Origin: Rothia aeria
GTDB taxonomy: Bacteria; Actinomycetota; Actinomycetes; Actinomycetales; Micrococcaceae
NCBI GenBank assembly: GCA_002355935.1
Contig: AP017895.1
Coordinates: 124,001 to 188,000 of the forward strand
Length of the DNA: 64,000 bases
Reading direction: 5' to 3'
Shown here: piece by piece, positions 35,910 to 45,075 of the stretch
How the letters are laid out: each line of letters starts with the position of its first letter
Position numbering within the stretch: position 1 is the first letter of the stretch
Translations under genes and position numbers: made by a program
The notes under the pieces: generated by a model
Told to the model about the DNA's origin: nothing
What the model saw: the letters and a program-made list of their open reading frames with translations, nothing else
Databases searched by the model: none

Positions 35910-37646
35910 CTAGTGGCTGAATTCTTCGCTGTTCAGCAGTTGCTCGCGTACCTTGCGGCGCAGAATCTTGCCGAGCATCGACCGGGGCAGGTCGTCCACC
36001 GCCACAATCTTGCGCGGCACCTTATAGCGGGTCACGCGCGCATAGCAGTGCTCGCGCAGCGCATGTTCATCAACCGCGTGTCCTTCGGCGGGAATCACGG
36101 CGGCGACCACCATCTCTCCCCCGCTGGCCTGCGGGATGCCCACGACCGCCGCATCCGCCACGGAATCATGCTGTTTCAGGGCGGTTTCCACTTCGGTGGG
36201 CGAGACGTTGAACCCGCCGGTAATGATGACTTCCTTAATACGGTCCACGATTTGAATGAAGTAGTCTTCGTCCAGGCGCACAATATCGCCGGTGCGCAGC
36301 CAGCCGTCAGCCGTAATGGTTTTCTGCGTGTCTTCCTCGCGTTTCCAGTACCCGGCGAAACATTGCGGACCGTAAACCCACAGCTCGCCCTCTTCGCCGA
36401 GCGGCACATCCTGAAGGGTTTCGGGGTCTACCACGCGAATATCGGTCGAGGGGAAGGGGATACCGATTGACCCGGCACGGCGCGTATCGTTGAGCGGATT
36501 GCATGAGACGAGCGGCGCGCACTCGGTCAGCCCGTACCCCTCAACCATGTACCCGCCGGATGCCTCCTCCCACTCTGCCACCAGCTCGGGCGGCAGGTTC
36601 ATGGCACCCGAAACCGCATAGCGAACTCCCTGCAGCGAGATGCCCTGCTCTTTGGCGACATCCATCAGGCGGCGGTAGACCGGCGGTACTGCGGGCAGAA
36701 TCGTGGGGCGGGTCTTCTTCATCGCCTTAATAATCAGACCCATATCGACGGTTGGGAAGAGCACCAGCCGGGCGCGGCACAGCGCCGCAATCGTTACGCC
36801 CAAGGTCATGCCGTAGGCGTGGAAGAGAGGCAGCACCGAGTAGATGCATTCGTCGTCGCTGGGTTTAATCCAGGCTTCGCCCATGCGCCCGTTCGATTCG
36901 AGGTTGCGGTGGGTGAGCATCACGCCCTTGGGCAGTCCGGTGGTGCCGGAGGTGTACTGCAGAAGCGCTACGTCGTGGGCGGTGGGCCGTTTAAAGTCGG
37001 GGTCGATCGGCGGGCTCTTGAGCAGCTGCGCCCAGCTGGTGGTTCCGGGGGCGGCTCCTTCGAGTTTTTCGCGGGACTCGCGTGCCTTTTTGATCGGCAG
37101 TTTGAGCGCTGCACGGGTGAGGGCAGGCATCGCTTTAATAAGGTTCACGGCGTAAATATGCGCCGGTCTGATGTCTGCGGGCAGGCCCGTAATATGCCCG
37201 GAAATCTTATCCCACACGATGGCGGCCTTCGCGCCGTGATCCTCAAACATGTGCCGCAGCTCGGCGCCGGTGTAAAGGGGGTTGTGTTCCACAACAATCG
37301 CACCCAGACGCAGAATCGCGTAGAAGGCAACAATATGCTGCGGACAGTTAGGCAGAATCAGGGCGACCCGATCCCCCGCCTGCACCCCGGCCAGGCGCAA
37401 CCCTTCAGCGGCACGGTCAATCTGACTGCCAAGTTCGGCGTAGGTGGTGGTGGCCCCGAAGAATTCGAGGGCGACCTTATGGGGAACCTCGCGGACAGCA
37501 TCATCAATCAGGTGGCTCAGCGAGGTCTCAGACAGGTGAACATCGGCGGCGACGCCGGGTGAATAATTTTTGAGCCAGGGGCGATGCGCCAGCGGGTTCT
37601 GCCCGGGCACATCCGGGGTGGCTATAGGGTTGTGTGCGTCAGTCAT
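35910..37646 (-). CDS. Long-chain fatty acid-CoA ligase
   Basis: A 578-residue AMP-forming acyl-CoA synthetase. The phosphate loop is YTSGTTGLPKGVMLTHRN, followed by YGLTECAPLVSCNP and WLRTGDIVRLDEDYF, then the C-terminal GGFNVSPTEVETAL hinge and the catalytic Lys in RSMLGKILRRKVRE. It activates fatty acids to acyl-CoA for lipid synthesis or breakdown. Start ATG at 37644-37646 (MTDAHNPIATP). It resembles FadD proteins of the long-chain group; chain length preference cannot be read here. Single gene, divergent from the small membrane protein at 37794. Confidence 0.9.
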   Translation of the reverse strand: MTDAHNPIATPDVPGQNPLAHRPWLKNYSPGVAADVHLSETSLSHLIDDAVREVPHKVALEFFGATTTYAELGSQIDRAAEGLRLAGVQAGDRVALILPNCPQHIVAFYAILRLGAIVVEHNPLYTGAELRHMFEDHGAKAAIVWDKISGHITGLPADIRPAHIYAVNLIKAMPALTRAALKLPIKKARESREKLEGAAPGTTSWAQLLKSPPIDPDFKRPTAHDVALLQYTSGTTGLPKGVMLTHRNLESNGRMGEAWIKPSDDECIYSVLPLFHAYGMTLGVTIAALCRARLVLFPTVDMGLIIKAMKKTRPTILPAVPPVYRRLMDVAKEQGISLQGVRYAVSGAMNLPPELVAEWEEASGGYMVEGYGLTECAPLVSCNPLNDTRRAGSIGIPFPSTDIRVVDPETLQDVPLGEEGELWVYGPQCFAGYWKREEDTQKTITADGWLRTGDIVRLDEDYFIQIVDRIKEVIITGGFNVSPTEVETALKQHDSVADAAVVGIPQASGGEMVVAAVIPAEGHAVDEHALREHCYARVTRYKVPRKIVAVDDLPRSMLGKILRRKVREQLLNSEEFSH

Positions 37647-37793
37647 GTTCTGTATTGTGCCCTCTGCCGCCGCCCGGCTCAAGCCGCAAGGCCGCAATGG
37701 CAGATCATTGCCAGCAGGTTCACCGGATTCACCCAGACTCGCCCAAGCCGCAGAGGGTGGGCGTGCAGTGTATCTTCTGGGATACTTAACGGC

Positions 37794-37940
37794 ATGAGTC
37801 AGAATTACTCAGATGAGGATTTTAAGAAGCTGCTGCGTGAAATCTCTAAACGTTTCGCCATTGCCGGGCTGGTGGTTATCGCCCTAGGCGCCGCCATTAT
37901 CGGCTTCATGTACCTATTCTATGGGGGTATACATCAATGA
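37794..37940 (+). CDS. Small single-helix membrane protein
   Basis: A 48-residue protein: a charged N-terminus (MSQNYSDEDFKKLLREISKR), one hydrophobic helix (FAIAGLVVIALGAAIIGFMY) and a short tail. No family recognised. The stop overlaps the start of the acetyltransferase by four bases (ATGA), so it is a real translated gene coupled to it. The strong charge asymmetry suggests the N-terminus stays in the cytoplasm. Confidence 0.65.
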   Translation: MSQNYSDEDFKKLLREISKRFAIAGLVVIALGAAIIGFMYLFYGGIHQ

Positions 37941-38613
37941 GCCGCCACCAGCAACCGGCCGAGCACGGCCCCGTTTTTAAGCGCATGATCGCCGGCGCCC
38001 CCTACAAGCCTGACGCCGAATGCCACGCCCTTTCTGACACCATCTATGAGGCGACCAAACTCTTCGAACAGTACTATGCGCGCAGTGAGCACGCCCAGGC
38101 GATGCACGTGCTCCGTGAGCACCTTGGCGCGTTCGGCGCCGGGTCGTTTATGCGTCCTTCCGTGGCGTTCGACTACGGGGTGAACACGTTCATTGGCGAG
38201 GGATGCTTCTTCAATTTCAACACCGTGATTCTAGATGTGGCCCCCGTACATTTCGGCGACGGCGTGCTGGTTGGTTCAAACACCCAGTTCCTCACCCCAC
38301 CCACCCGGTGAACCCTCAAGACCGCAAAAACCTGTGGGAGGGCGGGCTGCCGATTACCGTGGGCGATAACGTGTGGATCGGCGGCGGCGCAATCATACTC
38401 GGTGGGGTGAGTATCGGTGAGAACGCCGTCATTGGGGCGGGGTCGGTAGTCACGAAAGATGTGCCCGCCAATGCGGTGGTCGTGGGCAACCCGGCGCGCG
38501 TGGTGCGCACCGTTGGCCCCGATGAGCACCCGGCGCATCCGCACCAGTACAGTGCACAAAGTATCGCTGAGGCGCAGGCGTTCTACGACTCCCTAACAGC
38601 CAGCATCGACTAG
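37937..38613 (+). CDS. Maltose/galactoside O-acetyltransferase-like (one-base frameshift near 38300)
   Basis: About 225 residues when one C is added in the CCCACCC stretch near 38300. The N-terminal part has [17 protein letters not shown], typical of the MAA/LacA group. The left-handed beta-helix carries [20 protein letters not shown], then [32 protein letters not shown] and [26 protein letters not shown]. The acceptor His of this family lies in the broken region (LTPPTHPV). It transfers acetyl groups from acetyl-CoA to a sugar. Confidence 0.87.
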
Positions 38614-38670
38614 GCACCCACCAAACACACCAACCGCATCCCATCAGCAACCGACAGGAAACCAGGTTAC

Positions 38671-39684
38671 GTGACCCCTAACGACCCGCACTCTCCCACG
38701 GGCGCACGGCCCGGCGCCAAGGCCCGGCGCGCAGCTGAACCGTATCAGCAGGGACGCGATCACGGTAACACTCAGGGCCTTGCATATGTTCATGAGCCCA
38801 CCGTGGCGTTCGGTGACGATTTCGAGGCGCCCCAGCAGGCCCGCGCACCGCAGTATGACGATGATGAGCCCACACTCTCCCTTGGCGGCCGGTTCCCTAA
38901 CGGGCATGAACCCGCACCTGAACAGTTCGGCTCTTCCGCGCAGAACGCGGCGGGGCCGGGAGTGGATGCTACCAGCGGCGACGAGGAGCTGGCCTGGCTT
39001 AATACCCCCACCACGGGCGCCCTCCACCCGGATGCTGCGCCCGCACCAGACCCGCACAACGCAAACCGCAGTGCTCCCCACGGCGGGCCCCCGGAACCTT
39101 TAGAGGCGTGGGAACAGCCACCGGAAGGCGTGGTTGCCATGGCTCCGCTAGAGGCGCAGCGGGAACACTTCGGGCGTTTGCAGGTGTTTCCGGGGCTCAT
39201 GGGGTGGATGGTCGCACTCTCGGCTCTCAGCTTTTTCACCTGGCTGGCGGAAACCATTATGGTTCTCCCCACGGGTACGCTCACGCACCCCATAGCCGAA
39301 ACCCTGCAACATTTTTCCGAGGGTGAGGCGGATGCGCTCACCTTTTTAATCACGGTGGGGGTGATCTACCTGTTGGCGTACCTCGCGGGAGGGTACACCG
39401 CCGGACGAATGGCACGGTTTGCGGGCGCTAAACAGGGTGTGTCGGTGTGCCTGTGGCAGATCCTCGGGTGCGCGACCGCCACGATTTTCACCTATGTCAT
39501 GCCTCACGCGTTCTCCCCCGGCAGCTATTCGCCGCTGGCGGCCCAGCAGTTCTTTGGGGCGGGCACCATCAGCAACGGTATCCTGGCGCTTCTTAGCGTC
39601 ATTGGGGTGTCGTTTCTGGGCGCTGTCCTGGGTGGGATGTGCGGCCGTATCTACCACCGCCGCGTGGAGAAATACCCCAAATAA
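38671..39684 (+). CDS. Membrane protein with long polar N-terminus
   Basis: A 337-residue protein. The first 175 residues are hydrophilic and low in complexity (Pro, Ala, Asp, Glu), including an acidic DDDEP stretch. Four membrane helices follow (about 177-205, 222-245, 258-280, 300-322), with GGYTAGRMARFAGAKQG between the second and third and GGMCGRIYHRRVEK at the end. The C-terminal half looks like the YrzE/TIGR04086-type four-helix membrane proteins; function unknown. GTG start at 38671 behind AGGAAACC. A hairpin follows its stop. Confidence 0.7.
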   Translation: MTPNDPHSPTGARPGAKARRAAEPYQQGRDHGNTQGLAYVHEPTVAFGDDFEAPQQARAPQYDDDEPTLSLGGRFPNGHEPAPEQFGSSAQNAAGPGVDATSGDEELAWLNTPTTGALHPDAAPAPDPHNANRSAPHGGPPEPLEAWEQPPEGVVAMAPLEAQREHFGRLQVFPGLMGWMVALSALSFFTWLAETIMVLPTGTLTHPIAETLQHFSEGEADALTFLITVGVIYLLAYLAGGYTAGRMARFAGAKQGVSVCLWQILGCATATIFTYVMPHAFSPGSYSPLAAQQFFGAGTISNGILALLSVIGVSFLGAVLGGMCGRIYHRRVEKYPK

Positions 39685-39720
39685 CGCCTCTCACAAGCGT
39701 ATATGCTGAACTTAGAATAG

Positions 39721-39762
39721 AACTGGGGTTCGTAGCCGTATCGGTTACGAACCCCAGTTTTC
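39721..39762. terminator. Bidirectional terminator
   Basis: AACTGGGGTTCGTAGCCG pairs with CGGTTACGAACCCCAGTT around a 6-base loop. T-runs follow on the plus strand. It lies between the converging membrane-protein and E2 genes. Confidence 0.9.
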
Positions 39763-39791
39763 GCACCCTATACGGGTGCGGGCGCCTGCGG

Positions 39792-41296
39792 CTAAATATC
39801 CAGCAGCATGGCCGGTTCCTCAAGGATGGCGGCAACATCCGCCATGAAACGCGCCGAGAGGTCACCGTCCACCACGCGGTGATCGAAAGAACCGCCCAGC
39901 GTGGTGACCCAACGCGGGATCACCTCACCATCAACCACCCACGGCTTCTGTTTGATCGTGCCGAAAGCAATAATCGCCACCTCACCGGGGTTAATAATCG
40001 GGGTGCCCGTGTCAATGCCGAGCGAGCCGATGTTCGTAATCGTCAGGGTCCCGTTCGCCATCTCGGCGGGCTGAGTCTTCCCTTCCCGCGCACGGGCGGT
40101 CAGGTTATTCAGGGCGATCGCCAGCTCACGCAGGGACAGCTCCTGCGCATCCTTAATGTTCGGCACCATCAGCCCGCGCGGGGTAGCCGCCGCAATACCA
40201 AGGTTCATGAAGTGCTTAATCTGGATCTCACTGTCCGTCCAGGTGGCGTTCACCTGCGGGTTCCGCTCGGCAGCCCAAATCACGGCGGCGGCAAGCACCA
40301 GCAGCGGGGTCACCTTAATCCCTTCAAAATGGCGGGACTTCTTCAGCCGCTTCACAAATTCCATGGTGCGGGAGGCGTCCACATCCACGAAAATCGAAAC
40401 GTGCGGGGCGCTAAACGCCGAAGACACCATAGCCTTCGCAGTGGCCTTACGCACCCCCCGTACGGGGATGCGTTCAAGACGGTCACCGGGTACGCTCGGG
40501 GGCTGCCAGAACCGGCCGCCGGTTTCTTGCACATCGTTCAGGTGCGCCACATAGTCCAGCAGGTCCTGTTTCGTCACCTGCCCCCGCGAACCGGTCGCGG
40601 TCACATTCGCCAGGTCCACTCCCATTTCCTTAGCGGCCAGGCGCACCGGCGGGGCGGCAAGAGCAGGCCGATGCGGCACGGGGGCGGCAGCATCCTGCTC
40701 AAGTGCTGGGGCCTCGGCACCCTGTAGGCGCTGCCGCACAGTGTTCAGGGACGAGTTCAGCGGCGTGTTCTCCACGAATTTACTGGCCCGCTCCGCCCAT
40801 CCGCTGAGCCCACCCAGCAGCCCGGCACGCGGCTCGGCGGAGGCGGGTGTGTGCCCCACCGGGGCGGGCTGCTGCGGGGCGGGGGTCGCCGGCTGCGGTT
40901 GGGCGGCAGATGCGGGGCGTTTACGGGCACGGCGCTTAACCGAGTCTGCCTTGGGGCCCGAACCAACGAGCGCCTGGTTACCGGTTTCCGCCTCGGGTGT
41001 TTCGGCAGCACCGGTATTAGCGCCGGGTGTGGTGGGGCGGAGGAGCCAGCGCTTTCGCTGCTGCCCGCCACGGCGATAATGGGGGTGCCCACCTCCACCG
41101 TGTCACCTTCAGCAGCGAGCAGCTGCTCCACGCTGCCTTCATACGGTGAGGGGAGCTCAACCACAGACTTGGCGGTCTCAATCTCTACCAGCACGTCGTT
41201 AATGTGCACGGTGTCGCCGGGGGCAACTTTCCAGGCGAGAATTTCGGCTTCGGTGAGTCCTTCACCCACATCGGGTAGATTAAAAATCTGGGACAT
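39792..41296 (-). CDS. 2-oxoacid dehydrogenase E2 (dihydrolipoamide acyltransferase), one-base frameshift near 41040
   Basis: About 500 residues. The lipoyl domain has its lysine in [21 protein letters not shown] Pro/Ala-rich linker follows, broken by one missing base near 41040. The peripheral-subunit-binding domain is [34 protein letters not shown] (quoted here as [19 protein letters not shown]). The catalytic domain ends [20 protein letters not shown], holding the active-site His and Asp. It is the core of a branched-chain or pyruvate-type complex with the E1 genes upstream. No E3 gene is adjacent. Confidence 0.9.
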
Positions 41297-41350
41297 TAAA
41301 CGCCTTTCACTAGTGCATATAGCCCGTAAAGAATACGCTGAGGGGTGGGT

Positions 41351-42346
41351 CTAGTACTCAAAGGAGCGGTCTACCGCCTCCAGGATACGGTCAATATCGG
41401 GCACGTATTCGTCCTCCGTGCGCGGTACCGGGTACGGCATATAGTAGCCGCCCACGCGCAGCACCGGTGCCTGCAGACTGTAGAAGCAGCGCTCGGTGAT
41501 CGCGGCAGCAAGTTCGCCGCCCATACCCCCGAAGGTCGGCGCTTCGTGGGCAACGATCAGGCGTCCGGTCTTCACCACGGATGCGGCGACGGTGGGCACA
41601 TCCATCGGGGAGATCGACCGCAGGTCAATGACTTCGATTGAGCGTCCATCTTCGACGGCAGCCTCTGCGGCGGCGAGCGCTACCGGCACCAGCGGACCGT
41701 ATGCCACGATGGTCGCGTCTGTGCCTTCTCGCACCACCTGCGCCTGGAACGGATCAAAATCGGTGTCCGCAAAATTCACCTCACCCTTGAGCCAGTAGCG
41801 GCGTTTGGGCTCGAAAATAATTACCGGGTCGTCGCATTCAATAGATTTGCGGGTCATCCAATAGGCGTCATGCGGTGAGGACGGTGTTACGATGCGCAGC
41901 CCGGCGGTGTGCGCGAACAGCGCCTCGGGCGATTCCGAGTGATGCTCGACCGCCCCGATCACGCCGCCATAGGGAATACGGATCGTAACCGGAACAATAT
42001 ATTTTTTGTCGCTGCGGTTGTGGATTTTGGCGAGCTGGGTGGTGATCTGGTTGTAGGCGGGGAAGACGAACCCGTCGAACTGAATCTCGGCTACGGGCCG
42101 ATAGCCGCGCATCGCCATGCCGATGGAGGTGCCCACAATACCGGCCTCTCCGAGGGGAGAGTCCATTACGCGTTTCTGCCCGTGCTTCGCCAGTAACCCT
42201 TCGGTTACGCGGTATACGCCGCCGAGTTTGCCGATATCTTCACCGATCAGCACGACTTTGCGGTTATCTGCCATCGCATCGTCGAGGCCGCGAGTGATCG
42301 CTTTCGCCAGGGTCAAGCGCTCAACCTGTGCATTCTGCTCGCTCAT
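41351..42346 (-). CDS. 2-oxoacid dehydrogenase E1 beta subunit
   Basis: A 331-residue E1 beta. Characteristic parts: VVLIGEDIGKLGGVYRVTEG, DSPLGEAGIVGTSIGMAMRG, IRIPYGGVIGAVEHHSESPE and IEVIDLRSISPMDVPTV. It pairs with E1 alpha to form the thiamine-diphosphate-dependent decarboxylase. The order alpha-beta-E2, with a two-base gap between alpha and beta, matches branched-chain 2-oxoacid dehydrogenase clusters (bkd) more than actinobacterial pyruvate dehydrogenase, which usually uses single-chain AceE. The substrate is thus inferred to be branched-chain 2-oxoacids. Confidence 0.92.
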   Translation of the reverse strand: MSEQNAQVERLTLAKAITRGLDDAMADNRKVVLIGEDIGKLGGVYRVTEGLLAKHGQKRVMDSPLGEAGIVGTSIGMAMRGYRPVAEIQFDGFVFPAYNQITTQLAKIHNRSDKKYIVPVTIRIPYGGVIGAVEHHSESPEALFAHTAGLRIVTPSSPHDAYWMTRKSIECDDPVIIFEPKRRYWLKGEVNFADTDFDPFQAQVVREGTDATIVAYGPLVPVALAAAEAAVEDGRSIEVIDLRSISPMDVPTVAASVVKTGRLIVAHEAPTFGGMGGELAAAITERCFYSLQAPVLRVGGYYMPYPVPRTEDEYVPDIDRILEAVDRSFEY

Positions 42347-42348
42347 TC

Positions 42349-43514
42349 TTAGTCCTCCTCGAAACCTGCGACGTAGTTGCGGTAGAACTCGCGTTCTTCT
42401 TCTACCTGAAGGTGTTCTTCGGCGTAGGCGCGGTCGAAGAATCGGTCGAATTCATAGGGTTCGGAGGCAATCGCCGCCTCGCGCACCCCGTTAGCAAGTT
42501 CTTGTGCTTCTTCGGCGAGTTTTTCGAAGAAGGAGTCATCTGTGTGCCCGTTCTCGCGCAGGTATTTTTCCAGGCGAATCAGCGGGTCTGCGTTCAGACG
42601 CTGCTGGAGTTCTTCGTCGTCACGGTATTTGGTGGGGTCGTCGGCGGTGGTATGCGGGCCCAGGCGGTATGTTTCCGCCTCGATCAGTACGGGGCCTTCG
42701 CCGCGGCGGATTTTATCGAGTGCGTAGCGGGTGACGGCGAGGGTGCCGAGCACATCGTTGCCGTCAACGCGCAGCCCTTCAAAGCCGTAGCCTTGGGCGC
42801 GGGTTGAGATGGGCACACGCGACTGCACGTCGAAGGGTACCGAAATAGCCCAGCGGTTGTTTTGCACGAAGAACAGTACGGGGGCATCGTAGGATGCGGC
42901 AAAGACCATGGCCTCGTGGGCTTCGCCTTCGGTGGAGGAACCGTCGCCGAAGTAGACGCCGACGGCGGGTTTCACGGTGTCGTTATCGGGTTGGTGGCCT
43001 GCCCTTGGCCTGTCTGCAGCTGCCCGGTTTCCGCCGCAATGTCGGCATCAAAGTTCAGGCCCATAGCGTAGCCGACCGCGTGCGGCACCTGTGCGGCAAG
43101 CACTTTGGTGTAAACATGGAAGTTATGTTTTTTAGGGTCCCACCCGTGGGTGTGGGAGCCGCGGAAAACCGTGATGAGTTCGCGGAAATCTACGCCGCGG
43201 GCGAAGGCGACCGCGTGTTCACGGTAGGAGGGAAAAATATAGTCGTTGGGGGCGAATGCCAGTGCGGAGCCGACCTGCGCCGCTTCTTGCCCGCGACTGG
43301 GCGCCCACAGAGCCATTTGCCCTTGCCGCTGAAGTGCCGTTCCTTCGTCGTCAATGCGGCGGGTAATGTACATCAGGCGGTAGGCTTCGCGAAGCTGTTC
43401 TGCGTCTACATCGTGCACATAAGAACTGAAGGTGGGGTTCTCGTGTACCTTGCCGTTCTCATCCATCAGCTGGATGCGTTCGGGTACTCCCGGATATTTT
43501 TCGTTCTCGTGCAT
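42349..43514 (-). CDS. 2-oxoacid dehydrogenase E1 alpha subunit (one-base frameshift near 42985)
   Basis: About 388 residues. The first frame starts MHENEKYPGVPERI and includes APSRGQEAAQVGSALAF and DYIFPSYREHAVAFARG. The second contains the thiamine diphosphate motif GDGSSTEGEAHEAMVFAA ending in VQNN, then YRLGPHTTADDPTKYRDDEE with the conserved phospho-loop. One base missing near 42985 splits them (TNP|DNDTVKPAVG). Start ATG at 43512-43514 with GGAGG seven bases upstream. The complete motif set argues for an active gene and a sequence error. Confidence 0.92.
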
Positions 43515-43841
43515 CAATCCTCCACGCAGATACGAGCTGCCCTTCACGCCGGGCGCACGCAGAGAGTTTCGGCGCGCGGGGCGGAAGGCTTGGGCATATT
43601 TCCTCTTATTTTACTCCTCTTCACAGGAAACATCAGCGCGATGTAGCGTTTCTTAAGGTTATTCTTCCAGCATAAATGAGGCTCAGTCAGCGTGATTTTG
43701 GTTTTTCCAAGCAGCACCGCATAGGTTGAGAAATGGTGCTGCGTCGGCACGGTGAAGAGAGTGATTCACGAGCACTGTCGCCAAGGCCCCTGAGCTGAGG
43801 TTTTCCCACCCTCTTGGTGCATAGGCGCAGCGTTGCAGGGT

Positions 43842-44976
43842 CTAGACTCTGTGGGGAAACTGTTCACAGATGCTGATAAAACGGTCATTTGCCTCATCTT
43901 CGCCGATGCTCACCCGCACCCCTTCCCCATCGAAAGCACGCACCGAGAGGGCGTGGGAGGCGGCAAGCTTATTGAAAGCCTCGGTGTGCTCCCCCAAGGG
44001 CAGCCACACAAAGTTGGCGTAGGTTTGCGGGATGTTGTACCCCAGCTCGTGCAGTCGGGCAACCACACGTTCACGTTCAGCAACGATATGCCGCACCCCA
44101 TCCATTACCGCCTCTTCATGTTCAATAGAGGCCACGGCTGCGGCTTCGGCGAGCGCGGTCACGGCGAACGGGGTGGCCGCAACCCGCAGGTACTGGGTCA
44201 GCTGCGGGTGGGAGACGGAGTAACCCACGCGCAGCCCGGCGAGCCCCTGTGCTTTGGAGAAGGTGCGCAGCACGATCACGTTCGGGTGGTCGTTGAGCAG
44301 GTTCAACCCGTTCACGGGGGCGTTTTGCCCGGCGGGCACGGTGGATGCGGTGCAGAATTCGTAGTATGCCTCATCAATGACGACCACCACGTTCTCGGGG
44401 ATTTTGGTGAGAAATTCGCGCATCTGCGCCTCGGTGACGGCTGGCCCGGTGGGGTTATTCGGGGTGCACACCAGGATCACACGGGTTCTGTTGGTAACAG
44501 CCTGCGCCATGGCGTTCAAATCGTGCGCCCCATTGGGCAGGTTGGGGATTTGCACGCTTTTGGCGCCCAGCAGCCCCACCAGAATGGGGTAGGCTTCGAA
44601 GGACCGCCAGGCGTAGATCACTTCGTCTTGGGTGCCGTCGAGGCTGGCCCCGGCGAAGGCTTTGAGGATTTGGTTGAGTGCCCCCAGGCTTCCCGCGCCG
44701 GTCACAATATTGTGGGCGTCTACCCCCAGGCGGTGGGCGAGGGCGGTACGCAGCTTGGTGGAGAGCGGATCCGGGTAGCGGTGGGTGGCGTCGAATTCGG
44801 CGAGAATGCGCGCCACCTCAGGTATGGGCCCGTGAGGGTTTCATTGGAGGAGAGCTTATACTGTTTCAGCCCTCTACGGGCGTGGGAGGTTTACCGGCAG
44901 CATATTTGGGCAGAGACGAGAAGACGTGGCGCGGCTGGATAGCGGGTGTTTCGGGGGTGTTGCTGTGTTCGCTCAT
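43842..44976 (-). CDS. HisC-family aminotransferase (two frameshifts near the start)
   Basis: About 378 residues, PLP-dependent fold type I. The restored N-terminus reads MSEHSNTPETPAIQPRHVFS... YKLSSNENPHGP, the SSNENP motif of histidinol-phosphate aminotransferases. Further motifs: CTPNNPTGPAV, VIDEAYYEF, the PLP lysine in LRTFSKAQGLAGLRVGYS, and RVSIGEDEAND at the end. Two single missing bases near 44868 and 44843 break the start. There are no other his genes nearby, so it may be the HisC2/aromatic-type enzyme (Pat). Located next to the E1/E2 genes but separated by 330 bases. Confidence 0.87.
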
Positions 44977-45075
44977 AGTCTCAGTATAGTGCCACACATC
45001 ACGGCTGTGGTGTGGGGCTGCCCGCCGGGGCGCTCACAGTACTGGTTCTGTTCGCGCCCCGACGGGATGCCCGTT

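Noticed and set aside
36819..37562. 247-residue plus-strand frame opposite the acyl-CoA ligase
   Set aside because: Shadow frame with no motif or start signal.
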